Source of the DNA: Microbacteriaceae bacterium
GTDB lineage: Bacteria; Actinomycetota; Actinomycetes; Actinomycetales; Microbacteriaceae
NCBI GenBank assembly: GCA_024639845.1
Contig: JAHEGG010000003.1
Coordinates: forward strand, 1 to 64,000
DNA: 64,000 nucleotides
Direction of reading: 5' to 3'
Part shown: positions 18,280-27,695 of the stretch, piece by piece
Layout: each line of letters begins with the position of its first letter
Numbering within the stretch: position 1 is the first letter of the stretch
The notes under the pieces: model-generated
Database searches by the model: none
Seen by the model: only the letters and a program-made list of their open reading frames with translations
Told to the model about the DNA's origin: nothing
Made by a program: the position numbers and the translations under genes

Positions 18280-18295
18280 TCGAACAAGTGTTCGA
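18280..18295. promoter_or_regulatory. SOS box (LexA operator), LysM gene side
   Basis: TCGAACAAGTGTTCGA is a near-perfect palindrome and an excellent match to the actinobacterial/Bacillus-type LexA box (consensus around CGAACATATGTTCG). It lies 33 bp upstream of the LysM gene start, where LexA would block its transcription. Confidence 0.88.
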
Positions 18296-18382
18296 TAAAC
18301 ATAGAATAAGCCGACCCACCGACATCATGTCAAGACTTTTTTGTAAATTTGTTCGAAAATGTTCTTGAAACCTAGAGTTTCT

Positions 18383-18398
18383 TCGAATAGAGTTTCGA
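18383..18398. promoter_or_regulatory. SOS box (LexA operator), lexA side
   Basis: TCGAATAGAGTTTCGA has both TCGAA/TTCGA half-sites in correct spacing with a degenerate centre. It lies 43 bp upstream of the lexA start and would serve LexA autoregulation. A third, imperfect copy (GTTCGAAAATGTTC) is near 18351-18364. Confidence 0.7.
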
Positions 18399-18440
18399 TA
18401 AAGTCGCCGTGATGCGGTTGAAAACGAAAGGCAGCCAAGG

Positions 18441-19076
18441 ATGAACGAAAAAGATTTGACCGACATTCAGTCGAAGATCATGCAAGCAATCGTCGCCTAC
18501 CGCAACGAAAAGGGCTACAACCCGACCATGCGTGAAGTCGGCGAAGCGGTCGGGCTCTCGTCGGTGTCATCCGTGTCTTATCAACTGAGCCAGTTGCGCG
18601 AGCGCGGCTATCTGAACAAGGCCGAAGCAGGGCAACGAGCCATGGATGTTCTCAAATCGGTTTCCGGACTAGTTGACGAAAACGGGCGCTCCACCGCAGA
18701 CAACGTGACCAGCATCCCGGTGGTCGGCCGAATCGCAGCTGGTGGCCCGATTCTTGCTGAGCAAAACATCGAAAACCACTTCACGCTGCCTCGTGAATTG
18801 GTTGGCAACGGTGACCTGTTCATCCTGAAGGTGTCTGGCGATTCGATGATCGATGCGGCTATTTGCGACGGTGACTGGGTTGTCGTTCGCCAGCAACAAA
18901 CGGCCGACAACGGCGACATCGTGGCCGCACTCCTAGAGGACTCCGCCACAGTCAAAGTTTTCAAGCAGACAAACGGGCAAACCTGGCTGCTCCCCCGAAA
19001 CTCGGCCTACGACCCGATCGACGGCACACATGCTGTGATTATGGGCAAGGTTGTTTCGGTCATCCGCTCGATTTAG
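18441..19076 (+). CDS. lexA: SOS response repressor LexA
   Basis: Repressor of the DNA-damage regulon, inactivated by RecA-stimulated self-cleavage. In the 211-residue protein the N-terminal winged helix holds PTMREVGEAVGLSSVSSV (about 28-45). The cleavage site is Ala100-Gly101 in GRIAAGGP, and the catalytic dyad is Ser135 (SGDSM) and Lys172 (TVKVFK). Everything needed for self-cleavage is present. Divergent from the LysM gene with SOS boxes between them. Confidence 0.97.
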   Translation: MNEKDLTDIQSKIMQAIVAYRNEKGYNPTMREVGEAVGLSSVSSVSYQLSQLRERGYLNKAEAGQRAMDVLKSVSGLVDENGRSTADNVTSIPVVGRIAAGGPILAEQNIENHFTLPRELVGNGDLFILKVSGDSMIDAAICDGDWVVVRQQQTADNGDIVAALLEDSATVKVFKQTNGQTWLLPRNSAYDPIDGTHAVIMGKVVSVIRSI

Positions 19077-19127
19077 CCGCGCCAAGCCGAGCGCTGAGCC
19101 TGAGTCCTAGGCGCGAAGCCTGTTCTT

Positions 19128-20630
19128 TTACAACTGCTGGTATTCAAGCAATTCGGAAGCCAGATCGGATCGTACCATGGCCACTACCAGAGTTCCATCC
19201 TCGACATATTCAAGCGAGATAATCCGGCTGTTCAGGTGCATACGTGAAACTAAGTCACCTCTCGAATAAGGCACAAGAACTTTCACCCTGACATTTGGCT
19301 CAGGTAGCATGCTGGCGATGCGCTGCTGCAATTCTGCGATTCCCTCACCAGTGCGAGCAGAAACTCCAATGCTGTCCGGTTCCATGCCGCGAAGAGCCAT
19401 GCGCTGAGTCTGGTCAGCTAAGTCAATCTTGTTGAAAACGATCAACTCTGGGATGTTGCGCGCGCCAACATCGCCGATCACATCTCTCACGGTTGCGATC
19501 TGACTGGCTGGGTCCGGATGAGAGGCATCGACCACGTGAACCACAAGATCGCTCCCCTCGATCTCCTCGAGGGTCGACCGAAAAGCCTCGACGAGTTGGT
19601 GAGGGAGGTTGCGCACGAACCCGACCGTGTCGGCAAGTGTGTAGGCGCGGCCATCCGGGGTCTGGGTCTTGCGAACAGTTGGGTCTAACGTGGCAAAAAG
19701 TGCGTTTTCAACCAAGACGCCGGCTTCGGTGATGCGGTTCAAAAGCGAAGACTTTCCAGCATTGGTGTAGCCCGCGATTGCTACCGAGGGAACCGCATTC
19801 TTGTTGCGATTTGAGCGCTTGGTTTCGCGCGCCGGTTTCATTTCGGCAATCTGCTTGCGAAGCTTTGCCATCCGGGTGTTGATTCTGCGACGATCGAGCT
19901 CGATCTTGGTTTCACCGGGTCCGCGCGATCCCATACCGACACCGCCAGCCGCCTGACCACCGGCCTGACGAGACATCGATTCACCCCAACCGCGAAGCCG
20001 CGGAAGCAAGTATTCGAGCTGCGCAAGTTCAACCTGCGCCTTTCCTTCGCGGCTCTTGGCGTGCTGGGCAAAGATATCTAAAATCACGGCAGTGCGGTCG
20101 ATGACTTTGATCTTGACCACATCTTCAAGCGCTCTTCGCTGGGATGGAGCAAGCTCAGTATCGGCAATCACGGTGTCTGCACCCGTGGCAATCACCATCT
20201 GACGAAGCTCGGCAGCCTTACCTTTTCCTAGATAGGTCGCAGGGTCGGGATGGCTGCGCCGTTGAAGAAGACCGTCGAGAACCTGCGAACCTGCCGTCTC
20301 GGCGAGGGCCGCCAGCTCTCTCAGAGAGTTTTCGGCATCCTCTAAAGTTTGTTCTCCCCAAAGCCCGATGAGCAAAACCTTTTCAAGCCGCAGTTGGCGG
20401 TATTCGACATCGCTGATGTCTTCCAGCTCTGTGCTGAGTCCGGCCACGCGGCGAAGAGCGGCGCGTTCTTCGAGGTCGAGTTGGTCACCATCCGAGTCGG
20501 AATGACCGTGAGTGTCGCTGGCACCGAGCGCTTCTGCCCGAGCGCCTCTTCTGAGGATGCGGTCGATGGCAGCCTCGGAGCGTGTAGCGCTAGAGGCTTC
20601 GTCGTCTGGAATCAGCGGACTGTTACTCAT
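19128..20630 (-). CDS. hflX: ribosome-associated GTPase HflX
   Basis: Binds and splits stalled ribosomal subunits. The 500-residue protein has a long N-terminal extension (about 1-75, acidic, SDSDGDQLD), the HflX N-domain, the conserved GPGETKIELDRRRI segment, then the GTPase domain: G1 GYTNAGKSS, G3 DTVGF, G4 NKID. A C-terminal domain follows. Monocistronic in appearance; its end faces the lexA end across a 51-bp gap containing a small AGGC/GCCT hairpin followed by TTCTTTT. Confidence 0.95.
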   Translation of the reverse strand: MSNSPLIPDDEASSATRSEAAIDRILRRGARAEALGASDTHGHSDSDGDQLDLEERAALRRVAGLSTELEDISDVEYRQLRLEKVLLIGLWGEQTLEDAENSLRELAALAETAGSQVLDGLLQRRSHPDPATYLGKGKAAELRQMVIATGADTVIADTELAPSQRRALEDVVKIKVIDRTAVILDIFAQHAKSREGKAQVELAQLEYLLPRLRGWGESMSRQAGGQAAGGVGMGSRGPGETKIELDRRRINTRMAKLRKQIAEMKPARETKRSNRNKNAVPSVAIAGYTNAGKSSLLNRITEAGVLVENALFATLDPTVRKTQTPDGRAYTLADTVGFVRNLPHQLVEAFRSTLEEIEGSDLVVHVVDASHPDPASQIATVRDVIGDVGARNIPELIVFNKIDLADQTQRMALRGMEPDSIGVSARTGEGIAELQQRIASMLPEPNVRVKVLVPYSRGDLVSRMHLNSRIISLEYVEDGTLVVAMVRSDLASELLEYQQL

Positions 20631-20661
20631 CTGGAACTAACACTAATCGCGCCGGTGGGTA

Positions 20662-20667
20662 TAGATT
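20662..20667 (+). promoter_or_regulatory. -10 hexamer for leaderless methyltransferase gene
   Basis: TAGATT lies 6 nt before the ATG at 20674 and there is no ribosome site, as expected for a leaderless transcript. Confidence 0.5.
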
Positions 20668-20673
20668 GACGCT

Positions 20674-21288
20674 ATGTCTTCTGAGCATTATTTCTCGGAG
20701 ACCCCCGATACCGAATACAAACCGAAAAAAATTCAGGCCGTTCTGGCAGGGCAATCGGTTGAACTCACGACGGCTGGCGGGGTTTTCTCCCCCGACCACG
20801 TCGATCAGGGCACCGCTGTGCTACTTGAGCACCTCGCGCACGCGCCTGCCGGCGGCAACATTCTCGACATCGGTTGCGGCTGGGGGCCAATTGCTCTGTC
20901 GTTAGCCATACAGTCACCGCGTGCCACGGTCTGGGCGATCGACATCAATTCGAGGTCACGAGAACTGACCGAACTGAACGCGAAGAAGCTCGGGTTGAAC
21001 AACGTCCGTGTTTGTGCTCCAGAAAACGTGCCTGCAGATCTTGCTTTCACCGGCATTTGGTCGAATCCACCGATACGAGTAGGCAAGGACGCCTTGCATG
21101 AGATTATGCAAACCTGGCTGCCTCGACTTGCTCCAGACGCAGAGGCCTACCTGGTGGTGCAAAAGAACTTGGGGGCTGATTCGCTTCATCGCTGGCTAGA
21201 GGCAAAGCTGCCGAGTGGATTCAGTACGATTCGAGTCGATACCGCAAAATCATTTCGGGTCTTGCGAGTCAAAAACCGCAATGGCTAG
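20674..21288 (+). CDS. RsmC-like class I methyltransferase
   Basis: A 204-residue AdoMet-dependent methyltransferase of the MTS/RsmC type. The AdoMet-binding motif is LDIGCGWGPIALSLA (motif I), the acidic loop follows in WAIDIN, and the catalytic NPP(Y/F)-type motif is SNPPIRVGK. The family methylates guanine N2 of 16S rRNA (G1207 in E. coli RsmC). This short form lacks the duplicated N-terminal half of RsmC, like many Gram-positive homologues. Convergent with dapF. Confidence 0.87.
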   Translation: MSSEHYFSETPDTEYKPKKIQAVLAGQSVELTTAGGVFSPDHVDQGTAVLLEHLAHAPAGGNILDIGCGWGPIALSLAIQSPRATVWAIDINSRSRELTELNAKKLGLNNVRVCAPENVPADLAFTGIWSNPPIRVGKDALHEIMQTWLPRLAPDAEAYLVVQKNLGADSLHRWLEAKLPSGFSTIRVDTAKSFRVLRVKNRNG

Positions 21289-21295
21289 GTGCAAC

Positions 21296-21313
21296 CTCGG
21301 GTCGAAAACCGAG
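21296..21313. terminator. possible bidirectional terminator between methyltransferase gene and dapF
   Basis: CTCGG (21296-21300) and CCGAG (21309-21313) can form a 5-bp stem with an A-rich loop in the 42-bp gap between two convergent genes. It is short and lacks a clear U-tract. Confidence 0.3.
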
Positions 21314-21330
21314 TCGATTCAGCGCTCGTT

Positions 21331-22206
21331 TTAGAGTTCGAGTTCGCCCTCGAACACCAATACTGCTGCCCCACTGAGCCCAACGTGTTCACCGTCTTCG
21401 GTGGCAAACATGCGCACCCCGAGGGTTCCACCTGGCACGGTTACCTGCCACTGGTTAGGTGAATCTTTTCCAGCCCAGTGTCGTGTCGCAAGGGCCGCGG
21501 CAACGATTCCAGTGCCGCAAGAAAGCGTCTCGCCAACACCACGTTCGAAAACACGCATGCGGATGTGTCCGACGCCCGCTTTGACCATTGGTTCGGCCGG
21601 TACGACGAACTCGACATTTGCCCCTTCGAGTTGCGTGGGCTCTAGAAATGGTGCCTCGTCTAGCTTTAGGTCGTCAAGCTCGGATGCCTCGGCAAGCGCT
21701 ACGACAACGTGCGGGTTTCCAACATTTATTGCCTGCCCAGGTCGAGCAACATCGAGGTTTGTTGCCTTCACGACAATGTCATCGGCACCTAAGCGCCAGC
21801 GTCCCATGTCGACGGCGAAGCCGGCTAGGTTGCGCTGAAGGTCGCGAACCCCAGCCCGCGTTCCGATTGAAAGAGTCTGCCCTTCGGCTAGTGTAACCAG
21901 CCCTTTTTCGGTCAGATAGCGAGCAAATACTCTCGACCCGTTTCCGCACATTTCGGCGGTTGAGCCGTCAGCGTTGTAGTAGTCCATGAACCACTCGGCC
22001 GAGTCATCCTCAGCCAAAATGGCTTTGCCTTCTGGAAGGTTCGCACTCTTGACAACTCGAATGAAGCCATCGGCTCCAACGCCGAAGTGGCGGTCACAAA
22101 TCTCGGCAATTTTCGCGGCACTGAGTTCGAGTGCACCTTCGGCGTCGAGAATCAGCACGAAGTCGTTTCCGGTTCCGTGCCCCTTAGTGAATTTCACTCT
22201 CGCCAT
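21331..22206 (-). CDS. dapF: diaminopimelate epimerase
   Basis: Converts LL- to meso-diaminopimelate for lysine and peptidoglycan. The 291-residue enzyme has the catalytic cysteine pair in [13 protein letters not shown] and [11 protein letters not shown] and the N-terminal [10 protein letters not shown]. The ORF track starts 45 codons upstream inside miaA; ATG 22206 ([16 protein letters not shown]) is the family start, 10 bp after the miaA stop. Downstream of miaA-miaB, as usual in Actinobacteria. Confidence 0.95.
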   Translation of the reverse strand: MARVKFTKGHGTGNDFVLILDAEGALELSAAKIAEICDRHFGVGADGFIRVVKSANLPEGKAILAEDDSAEWFMDYYNADGSTAEMCGNGSRVFARYLTEKGLVTLAEGQTLSIGTRAGVRDLQRNLAGFAVDMGRWRLGADDIVVKATNLDVARPGQAINVGNPHVVVALAEASELDDLKLDEAPFLEPTQLEGANVEFVVPAEPMVKAGVGHIRMRVFERGVGETLSCGTGIVAAALATRHWAGKDSPNQWQVTVPGGTLGVRMFATEDGEHVGLSGAAVLVFEGELEL

Positions 22207-22216
22207 GCCTAAAAGC

Positions 22217-23152
22217 CTATTGCCCTTGGTCGAGGTGCCGATGCACGAGTTCGATTGCGCTCGAGGTGGTTTGGGTATCCTCGTAATCAAACCACGCGAT
22301 ACGTTTGTCGCGGCGGAACCAAGACATCTGGCGTCGCGCATAACGCGCGGTCAGGCCCGCGGTTGCTTCAATCGCCGCCTCCTCGGTTAGCTCACCATCG
22401 AGCTGCGCAAGAGCCTGAGCATAACCAATGGCTTGACGCGAAGTTTTGCCTTCTCGAATTCCCGCCGGGATCAGCGACTCAACCTCCGCCAGTAAGCCGT
22501 CTCGCCACATCTTGTCAGCTCGGGTCTTTAGCCTCTCGATCAGACGAGCCCGATCACCGTTGAGCCCGATCTCTAACACTGGTTGCCAAGACTCTGGTTC
22601 ATCGGGCAGCGAGGCGGCGAAGTGTTCGCCCGTCACGGTAACAATCTCGATTGCCCTGACTATTCGCCGACCGTTCAACGGGTCAATTCGACTTGCCGCT
22701 GTGGCATCCAGAGCCGCCAAGCGCCGATGCATCTCGCTCGCACCCAGCTCGATGAGTTGCTGCTCCAAACGCTCGCGAAGTTCGGGGTCGCGGGCCGGAA
22801 AACTAAAGGTGTTCAGCACGGATGCCACATAGAGCATCGATCCACCGACCAGAATCGGCACGACCCCGTTCGCCTGCAGCTCTTCGATAACCTGTCTAGC
22901 CCTGACCTGATATTCGGCGGCCGTTGATTCCTGGCGGATGTCGAGCCAGTCAAGTAGGTGGTGTTCGATCCCACGCCGTTGCTCAACTGCAAGTTTTGCG
23001 GTGCCAATGTCCATGCCTCGATAGAACTGCATAGAATCACTGTTCACGATTTGCGCGGAACCGCCGGCACCGACGATTGACTCGGCCAGGCTCAGCGCGA
23101 GGTCACTTTTGCCTGTGCCGGTGGGGCCAACCACCGCAATTAGCTTGGTCAC
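22217..23152 (-). CDS. miaA: tRNA dimethylallyltransferase
   Basis: Adds the isopentenyl group to A37 of tRNAs that read UNN codons. The 311-residue protein has the P-loop [11 protein letters not shown] at the start and the substrate motif [17 protein letters not shown]. The ORF track begins 33 codons earlier; GTG 23152, overlapping the miaB stop as GTGA, places the P-loop at the proper distance. Works before MiaB on the same nucleotide; the two genes are coupled. Confidence 0.95.
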   Translation of the reverse strand: MTKLIAVVGPTGTGKSDLALSLAESIVGAGGSAQIVNSDSMQFYRGMDIGTAKLAVEQRRGIEHHLLDWLDIRQESTAAEYQVRARQVIEELQANGVVPILVGGSMLYVASVLNTFSFPARDPELRERLEQQLIELGASEMHRRLAALDATAASRIDPLNGRRIVRAIEIVTVTGEHFAASLPDEPESWQPVLEIGLNGDRARLIERLKTRADKMWRDGLLAEVESLIPAGIREGKTSRQAIGYAQALAQLDGELTEEAAIEATAGLTARYARRQMSWFRRDKRIAWFDYEDTQTTSSAIELVHRHLDQGQ

Positions 23153-24639
23153 GATCGCTTTATGGTCGGAACGCCCAGCGAGACAGTTTTCTTGCTTGCC
23201 GAATCTGACGCAACTGGGATGCCGCAACTGGCTGCCTGCGCTAGGTCCCAAGCATCTCCGGCACGGGTGCGTCGCACCGAAACCCCGGCGGCATCCTTGG
23301 TGTCGGCGATCAGGTGATACGGGGCTGCCTCGGTGACTCGAACCGTGACCAGGTCTCCAGGTCTCGGCTGTTCCAGTCCCTCAGGAAGTCCGATGTGCAC
23401 GAGTCGGTTGTCGCGAGCACGTCCTGTGATGCGATTGGTTGCCGAATCCTTGCGGCCTTCGTTGTTGGCCACGAGGACTTCGACCTCGGATCCGATGAGT
23501 TTTTGGTTTTCTTTCCAGGCCACATCGTTGACCTGCGCGAGCAGGCGTTCATATCGCTCCTGCACCACGTGCTTGGGCAGTTGGTCTTCGTATTCAGCAG
23601 CAGGAGTGCCGGGCCTCTTGGAGTATTGGAAGGTGTATGAGGCGGCAAAGCGCGACTGCTCGACAACTCGCATTGTGTCTAGAAAGTCTTCTTCGGTTTC
23701 GCCAGGGAAGCCAACGATGATGTCAGTGGTGATGGCGGCGTCAGGCATGGCGGCTCTCACTCGCTCAAGAATGCCTAGGTACTTCTCACTGCGATAGGAA
23801 CGCTTCATGGCTTTGAGAACCGAATCCGAGCCCGATTGCAATGGCATGTGCAGGCTCGGCATCACGTTTGGGGTTTCTGCCATCGCATCAATCACGTCAT
23901 CGGTGAAAGCGGCGGGATGCGGGCTAGTGAAACGAACTCGTTCGAGACCTTCGATTTGACCACAAGCGCGCAGCAGCTTGGCGAAGGCACCTCGATCTCC
24001 GAACTCGACTCCGTAGGTGTTTACATTCTGCCCGAGAAGTGTGATCTCGATGACGCCTTCGGCAACCAGTGACTCAATTTCGGCCAGGATCTCGCCTGGA
24101 CGCCTGTCTCGTTCCTTGCCGCGAAGCGATGGCACGATGCAGAAAGTACAGGTGTTATTGCAACCAACCGATATCGAAACCCAGGCGGCGTAGGTTGAGT
24201 CTCGCTTGGTAGGCAGGTTGCTTGGAAAATTCTCAAGCGATTCAACGATTTCTAACTGAGCCTCATCGTTGTGGCGAGCCCGCTCAAGCAGGGCTGGCAG
24301 GCTACCGATGTTGTGGGTTCCGAATACCACGTCGACCCATGGCGCTCGATCAAGGATGGTCTGACGATCCTTTTGAGCCAGACACCCACCCACGGCGATC
24401 TGCATGCCGGGATGTTCCTTCTTTTTAGTCGCCAGGATGCCGAGTGTGCCATAAAGCTTGTTGTCTGCGTTCTCGCGAACGGCGCAAGTGTTGAACACGA
24501 CGACATCGCTGTGATCGAACTCACCCTCGATATAACCAGCGTCCTCGAGCAGGCCGGCAAGGCGCTCGGAATCGTGCACGTTCATCTGACACCCGTAGGT
24601 GCGAACTTCATATGTGCGTTGCTTGGTGGTCGAGTTCAT
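23149..24639 (-). CDS. miaB: tRNA-2-methylthio-N6-dimethylallyladenosine synthase
   Basis: Radical-SAM enzyme that methylthiolates i6A37. The 496-residue protein has the N-terminal UPF0004 domain with [11 protein letters not shown] and further cysteines ([17 protein letters not shown]) for the auxiliary cluster, the radical-SAM motif CNNTCTFC (about 158-165), and a C-terminal TRAM domain (about 375-440). Its C-terminal tail is longer than usual. It starts one base after recX overlaps it, so recA-recX-miaB-miaA-dapF form one run. Confidence 0.96.
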   Translation of the reverse strand: MNSTTKQRTYEVRTYGCQMNVHDSERLAGLLEDAGYIEGEFDHSDVVVFNTCAVRENADNKLYGTLGILATKKKEHPGMQIAVGGCLAQKDRQTILDRAPWVDVVFGTHNIGSLPALLERARHNDEAQLEIVESLENFPSNLPTKRDSTYAAWVSISVGCNNTCTFCIVPSLRGKERDRRPGEILAEIESLVAEGVIEITLLGQNVNTYGVEFGDRGAFAKLLRACGQIEGLERVRFTSPHPAAFTDDVIDAMAETPNVMPSLHMPLQSGSDSVLKAMKRSYRSEKYLGILERVRAAMPDAAITTDIIVGFPGETEEDFLDTMRVVEQSRFAASYTFQYSKRPGTPAAEYEDQLPKHVVQERYERLLAQVNDVAWKENQKLIGSEVEVLVANNEGRKDSATNRITGRARDNRLVHIGLPEGLEQPRPGDLVTVRVTEAAPYHLIADTKDAAGVSVRRTRAGDAWDLAQAASCGIPVASDSASKKTVSLGVPTIKRS

Positions 24640-25190
24640 TAGAACTCTGATTTTACCGCCTCGTTCTCAGCCGTTTTGATGGCGGCGAACGCTATAGAAG
24701 CCGAATAGCCCTTGCGTTGCAAAAACCCCAAGAGCCGACGATTTCTGGTTTCGCGCGGATGTGACATCAAACCTCGGATGCGCTTCAACGCAAGCTTGGT
24801 GGCGGTAGCGAGATCTTCTTCTGCAGTCAACTCGCTCAGCACGTCTTCGACAATCTCGGGTGACACGCCCTTGGTGGATAACTCTCGAGCAAGAGCGGAA
24901 CGACTGAGACCCCTTGCAGATCGGCGAGTTGCCACGAGCGTCTCGGCAAACCGTCGGTCGTCAATGAGCCCGGCTTCGGTGAATCGTTCAAGAACTGCTT
25001 CGGCAATCTCAACCGGAATTTCGCGCCGCTCCAAGATGTCGGCCAGCTGCTTTCGCGACTTTATGGTGCGGTTGAGTTGATAAAAAACGACGTTTCGGGC
25101 TCTTTGCTCGAGTCGCTCAGGAGAAAGTGAACGAGCCGGCACCTTCGCTTCATCGTCTGATGCGCGGGTGCCGGCTCGTTTGAAAGCCAC
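24639..25190 (-). CDS. recX: RecA regulator RecX
   Basis: Caps and limits RecA filaments. The 183-residue helical protein has three-helix RecX repeats, recognisable in RALRRREIP-like segments ([38 protein letters not shown]). It begins 2 bp after recA, the usual place, so RecA and its modulator are made together and both fall under the recA SOS box. Confidence 0.93.
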   Translation of the reverse strand: MAFKRAGTRASDDEAKVPARSLSPERLEQRARNVVFYQLNRTIKSRKQLADILERREIPVEIAEAVLERFTEAGLIDDRRFAETLVATRRSARGLSRSALARELSTKGVSPEIVEDVLSELTAEEDLATATKLALKRIRGLMSHPRETRNRRLLGFLQRKGYSASIAFAAIKTAENEAVKSEF

Positions 25191-25192
25191 GA

Positions 25193-26275
25193 TTAGGCGT
25201 TGGCAGCCTTCACCGAAGGCGCTGCGATTTCGTCGGTGATGACTTCGTCTTCGATCGGAAGATCGGCCACTGCACGAGGCACGCCGATTCCGAGCTTTGA
25301 CTTAATCTTCTTCTCGATCTCATCGGCGACCTTTGGGTTTTCGATCAGATAGGTGCGTGCGTTCTCTTTGCCTTGGCCGAGTTGTTCGCCTTCGTAGGTG
25401 TACCAAGCTCCAGACTTCTTGACGATTTCTTGCTCGACTCCGAAGTCAATGAGGCTTCCTTCGCGAGAGATTCCTACGCCGTAGATGATGTCGAATTCGG
25501 CCTGCTTGAAGGGTGCCGCCATCTTGTTCTTGACCACCTTGACACGGGTTCGGTTTCCTACGGATTCCGTTCCATCTTTCAGGGTCTCGATGCGTCGGAT
25601 GTCTAGTCGCACGGAAGCATAGAACTTGAGTGCCTTTCCGCCGGCAGTGGTTTCTGGGCTGCCGAAGAAGACACCTATCTTTTCACGTAGCTGGTTGATG
25701 AAGATTGCAGTGGTCTTGGTGCTGTTCAACGCACCGGTTAGCTTGCGCAACGCCTGGGACATCAGGCGAGCCTGGAGACCTACGTGAGCGTCTCCCATTT
25801 CGCCTTCGATTTCTGCCTTAGGAACGAGGGCCGCGACCGAGTCAATAACAATTAGGTCTATCGCTCCCGATCGAATCAACATGTCAGCGATTTCGAGAGC
25901 TTGTTCACCGGTGTCTGGCTGGCTGACAAGCAGGGCGTCGATGTCAACGCCAAGAGCCTTGGCATATTCGGGGTCGAGCGCGTGCTCTGCGTCGATAAAT
26001 GCTGCGGTTCCACCTGCGCGCTGCGCATTAGCAATCGCGTGGAGGGTGACTGTGGTCTTTCCGGAGGATTCTGGGCCGTATACCTCAACGATTCGGCCGC
26101 GCGGTAGTCCTCCGATGCCAAGAGCAACGTCGAGAGCGATTGAACCGGTTGGAATTACTTCGACCGGTGCACGCTCGTCAGAGCCGAGTCGCATGACCGA
26201 GCCCTTTCCGAATTGACGGTCGATCTGAGCGAGGGCAGTGTCTAGCGCCTTTTCGCGATCTGATGGAGATGGCAT
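25193..26275 (-). CDS. recA: recombinase RecA
   Basis: Strand-exchange ATPase and co-protease for LexA. The protein is 360 residues from the ATG chosen here. Walker A is GPESSGKTT (about 67-75), the L2/DNA-binding region includes [11 protein letters not shown], and the acidic C-terminal tail (EDEVITDEI) is present. The ORF track starts at GTG 26329 (18 residues earlier) with no ribosome site; ATG 26275 follows GAGGA and [17 protein letters not shown] is the usual Microbacteriaceae start. An SOS box lies upstream at 26431. Confidence 0.97.
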   Translation of the reverse strand: MPSPSDREKALDTALAQIDRQFGKGSVMRLGSDERAPVEVIPTGSIALDVALGIGGLPRGRIVEVYGPESSGKTTVTLHAIANAQRAGGTAAFIDAEHALDPEYAKALGVDIDALLVSQPDTGEQALEIADMLIRSGAIDLIVIDSVAALVPKAEIEGEMGDAHVGLQARLMSQALRKLTGALNSTKTTAIFINQLREKIGVFFGSPETTAGGKALKFYASVRLDIRRIETLKDGTESVGNRTRVKVVKNKMAAPFKQAEFDIIYGVGISREGSLIDFGVEQEIVKKSGAWYTYEGEQLGQGKENARTYLIENPKVADEIEKKIKSKLGIGVPRAVADLPIEDEVITDEIAAPSVKAANA

Positions 26276-26430
26276 TTGATCCTCATGCTTCTGGCGCTTT
26301 GCGCCTCTTGATTCATTTTGCTTTGACACTATGGTTTGCCACCGACATTGACTGTGTGTGGCGTGGAATCTGTGGACAACTTGATGAAAACCAGGTCGAA
26401 AACTTCTTCCTTTTCACACTCTAGCCGCTT

Positions 26431-26446
26431 TCGAACAAGATTTCGA
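26431..26446. promoter_or_regulatory. SOS box upstream of recA
   Basis: TCGAACAAGATTTCGA has full TCGAA/TTCGA half-sites in the LexA-box spacing. On the minus strand it overlaps a possible -35 region, with TAGAGT as -10 some 17 bp on. It lies about 155 bp upstream of the recA ATG. Confidence 0.82.
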
Positions 26447-26465
26447 ATAATTTTCTATTGGCGTG

Positions 26466-26687
26466 TCACTTTTTCGTATTTTTGTTCAATCCGTGCCAAC
26501 GTGCTTCAGGCACCGACTGGGCTCGGCAAATCGCGAGCCAGACAACACGAGGGTCTTCGCCGGCCGCGAGCGCAGCATCCGCTGATTGATCACCTAGTTC
26601 ACTGAGCACCAGGTCGCGACAGATGACAGCGCCGTAGGCCTCGCCGAATTCATCTCTGATAAGTTCCTTGAACTTGCTCAATCGCAT
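26466..26687 (-). CDS. DUF3046 family protein
   Basis: A 73-residue protein of the actinobacterial DUF3046 family (MRLSKFKELIRDEFGEAYGAV, then LSELGDQSADAALAAGEDPRVVWLAIC). Its function is unknown; it is a constant neighbour of recA in this phylum. It lies between the clgR terminator and the recA SOS box and is probably monocistronic. No membrane segment. Confidence 0.88.
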   Translation of the reverse strand: MRLSKFKELIRDEFGEAYGAVICRDLVLSELGDQSADAALAAGEDPRVVWLAICRAQSVPEARWHGLNKNTKK

Positions 26688-26710
26688 GCCCCAAGGCTAG
26701 CCGAAAGCAG

Positions 26711-26737
26711 AAGACCCCCGAACAAGTCGGGGGTCTT
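26711..26737 (-). terminator. terminator after clgR
   Basis: AAGACCCCCGA and TCGGGGGTCTT form a perfect 11-bp GC-rich stem with a 5-nt loop, 15 bp after the clgR stop. The T-run is weak (CTGCTTT on the minus strand), but the stem is strong enough to act as an end signal and to separate clgR from DUF3046. Confidence 0.75.
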
Positions 26738-26751
26738 CTTGAGAGATTGGT

Positions 26752-27063
26752 TTAGCCACGCATCGAGTTGACTTCGCTGTTGAACGAGGCGATGAAGTCT
26801 GCAGGAACGGTGTCTGGAATCAAAACGTTCTCGATTGCAGCCAATCGATCGCTCACATCACGCATGATTTGCGAGATGGGCACGTCTAGAGCTTCGGCAA
26901 CTGAGTAAAGAATCTCGCTGGACGCTTCTTTTTGTCCGCGCTCGATCTCACTTAGGTAGCCGAGTGCGACACTTGCTCGTCCGGCGACCTGACGAAGAGT
27001 GTGACCCTTCTTCAGGCGAAGTTCCCGGAGCACGTCACCAATTTCTCGACGAACTAATAGCAT
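26752..27063 (-). CDS. clgR: ClgR-type XRE transcriptional regulator
   Basis: A 103-residue protein with a Cro/C1 helix-turn-helix (about 5-62: REIGDVLRELRLKKGHTLRQVAGRASVALGYLSEIERGQKEASSE), very close to ClgR of mycobacteria and corynebacteria. ClgR activates clp protease and other stress genes and is itself a Clp substrate. The C-terminal half is short with no known domain. Start: ATG after AAAGGAGG. It sits between pncC and recA, the usual position. No clear ClgR box is seen in its own 110-bp upstream gap. Confidence 0.87.
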   Translation of the reverse strand: MLLVRREIGDVLRELRLKKGHTLRQVAGRASVALGYLSEIERGQKEASSEILYSVAEALDVPISQIMRDVSDRLAAIENVLIPDTVPADFIASFNSEVNSMRG

Positions 27064-27173
27064 TCGGGCCTCCTTTCATTCGGCTTGAAGGGGATTTCTC
27101 ACACCTTCGTATAGATAACATACCTGTTCGCGGTGACATCTATTTCCTCCGAACCTCAAAGTTCCCTGAGAAG

Positions 27174-27695
27174 TTACTTGGAAGTTAAGAAAGCAATGGC
27201 TAGTTCGAGAGCGGCTGCGACAACCTGCCCTCGAATCGAGGCGCGATCGCCCGTGAGCGACAGTTCGTGAACCTCCACGCGCCCAGCCAATGCGATTCCG
27301 ACGTAGGCGAGTCCGACGGGTTTGCCATCTTGAGGGTCAGGGCCAGCCACCCCCGTGGTCGAAACGCCAAGCACCACATCCGAGTCGGCGTCTGACCCAG
27401 CCAAGGCATTGGCGAACTTCGCGGCAACCCCGAGTGCCATTTGAGCCGCCACTTCCGGGTCTACCGCGCCTTGCATGGTCAATAGGCTGCGACTGACGCC
27501 TAGGATGCCGTGCTTCGCACTGCTGTCATAGGCCACAACCGAGCCCAATAAAACCTTGGATGCGCCGGGCACCTCGACCAGCGCCGAGCTGAGCGCTCCC
27601 CCGGTCAACGACTCCGCCAGAGCGATGCGCACACCTGCCACCTCAGCCGCCTCCAGAACCGCTGCTGCGGAGTCGGTCGTTGCGTTCGAAGTCAA
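27174..27695 (-). CDS. pncC: nicotinamide-nucleotide amidohydrolase (CinA C-terminal domain)
   Basis: Deamidates NMN to NaMN in pyridine nucleotide recycling. The 173-residue protein is the stand-alone CinA C-terminal domain, with ALAESLTGGALSSALVEVPGASKVLLGSVVAY and the late STTGVAGPDPQDGKPVG motif. It overlaps pgsA by 4 bp. The older name is competence-damage protein. Confidence 0.93.
   Translation of the reverse strand: MTSNATTDSAAAVLEAAEVAGVRIALAESLTGGALSSALVEVPGASKVLLGSVVAYDSSAKHGILGVSRSLLTMQGAVDPEVAAQMALGVAAKFANALAGSDADSDVVLGVSTTGVAGPDPQDGKPVGLAYVGIALAGRVEVHELSLTGDRASIRGQVVAAALELAIAFLTSK

Noticed and set aside
18351-18368. possible third SOS box (GTTCGAAAATGTTC)
   Set aside because: Half-site spacing is one base short of the LexA palindrome, so it is mentioned only as an imperfect copy.
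26276-26329. GTG start of recA in the ORF track
   Set aside because: No ribosome site, and the 18-residue extension is absent from typical RecA; ATG 26275 has GAGGA upstream.
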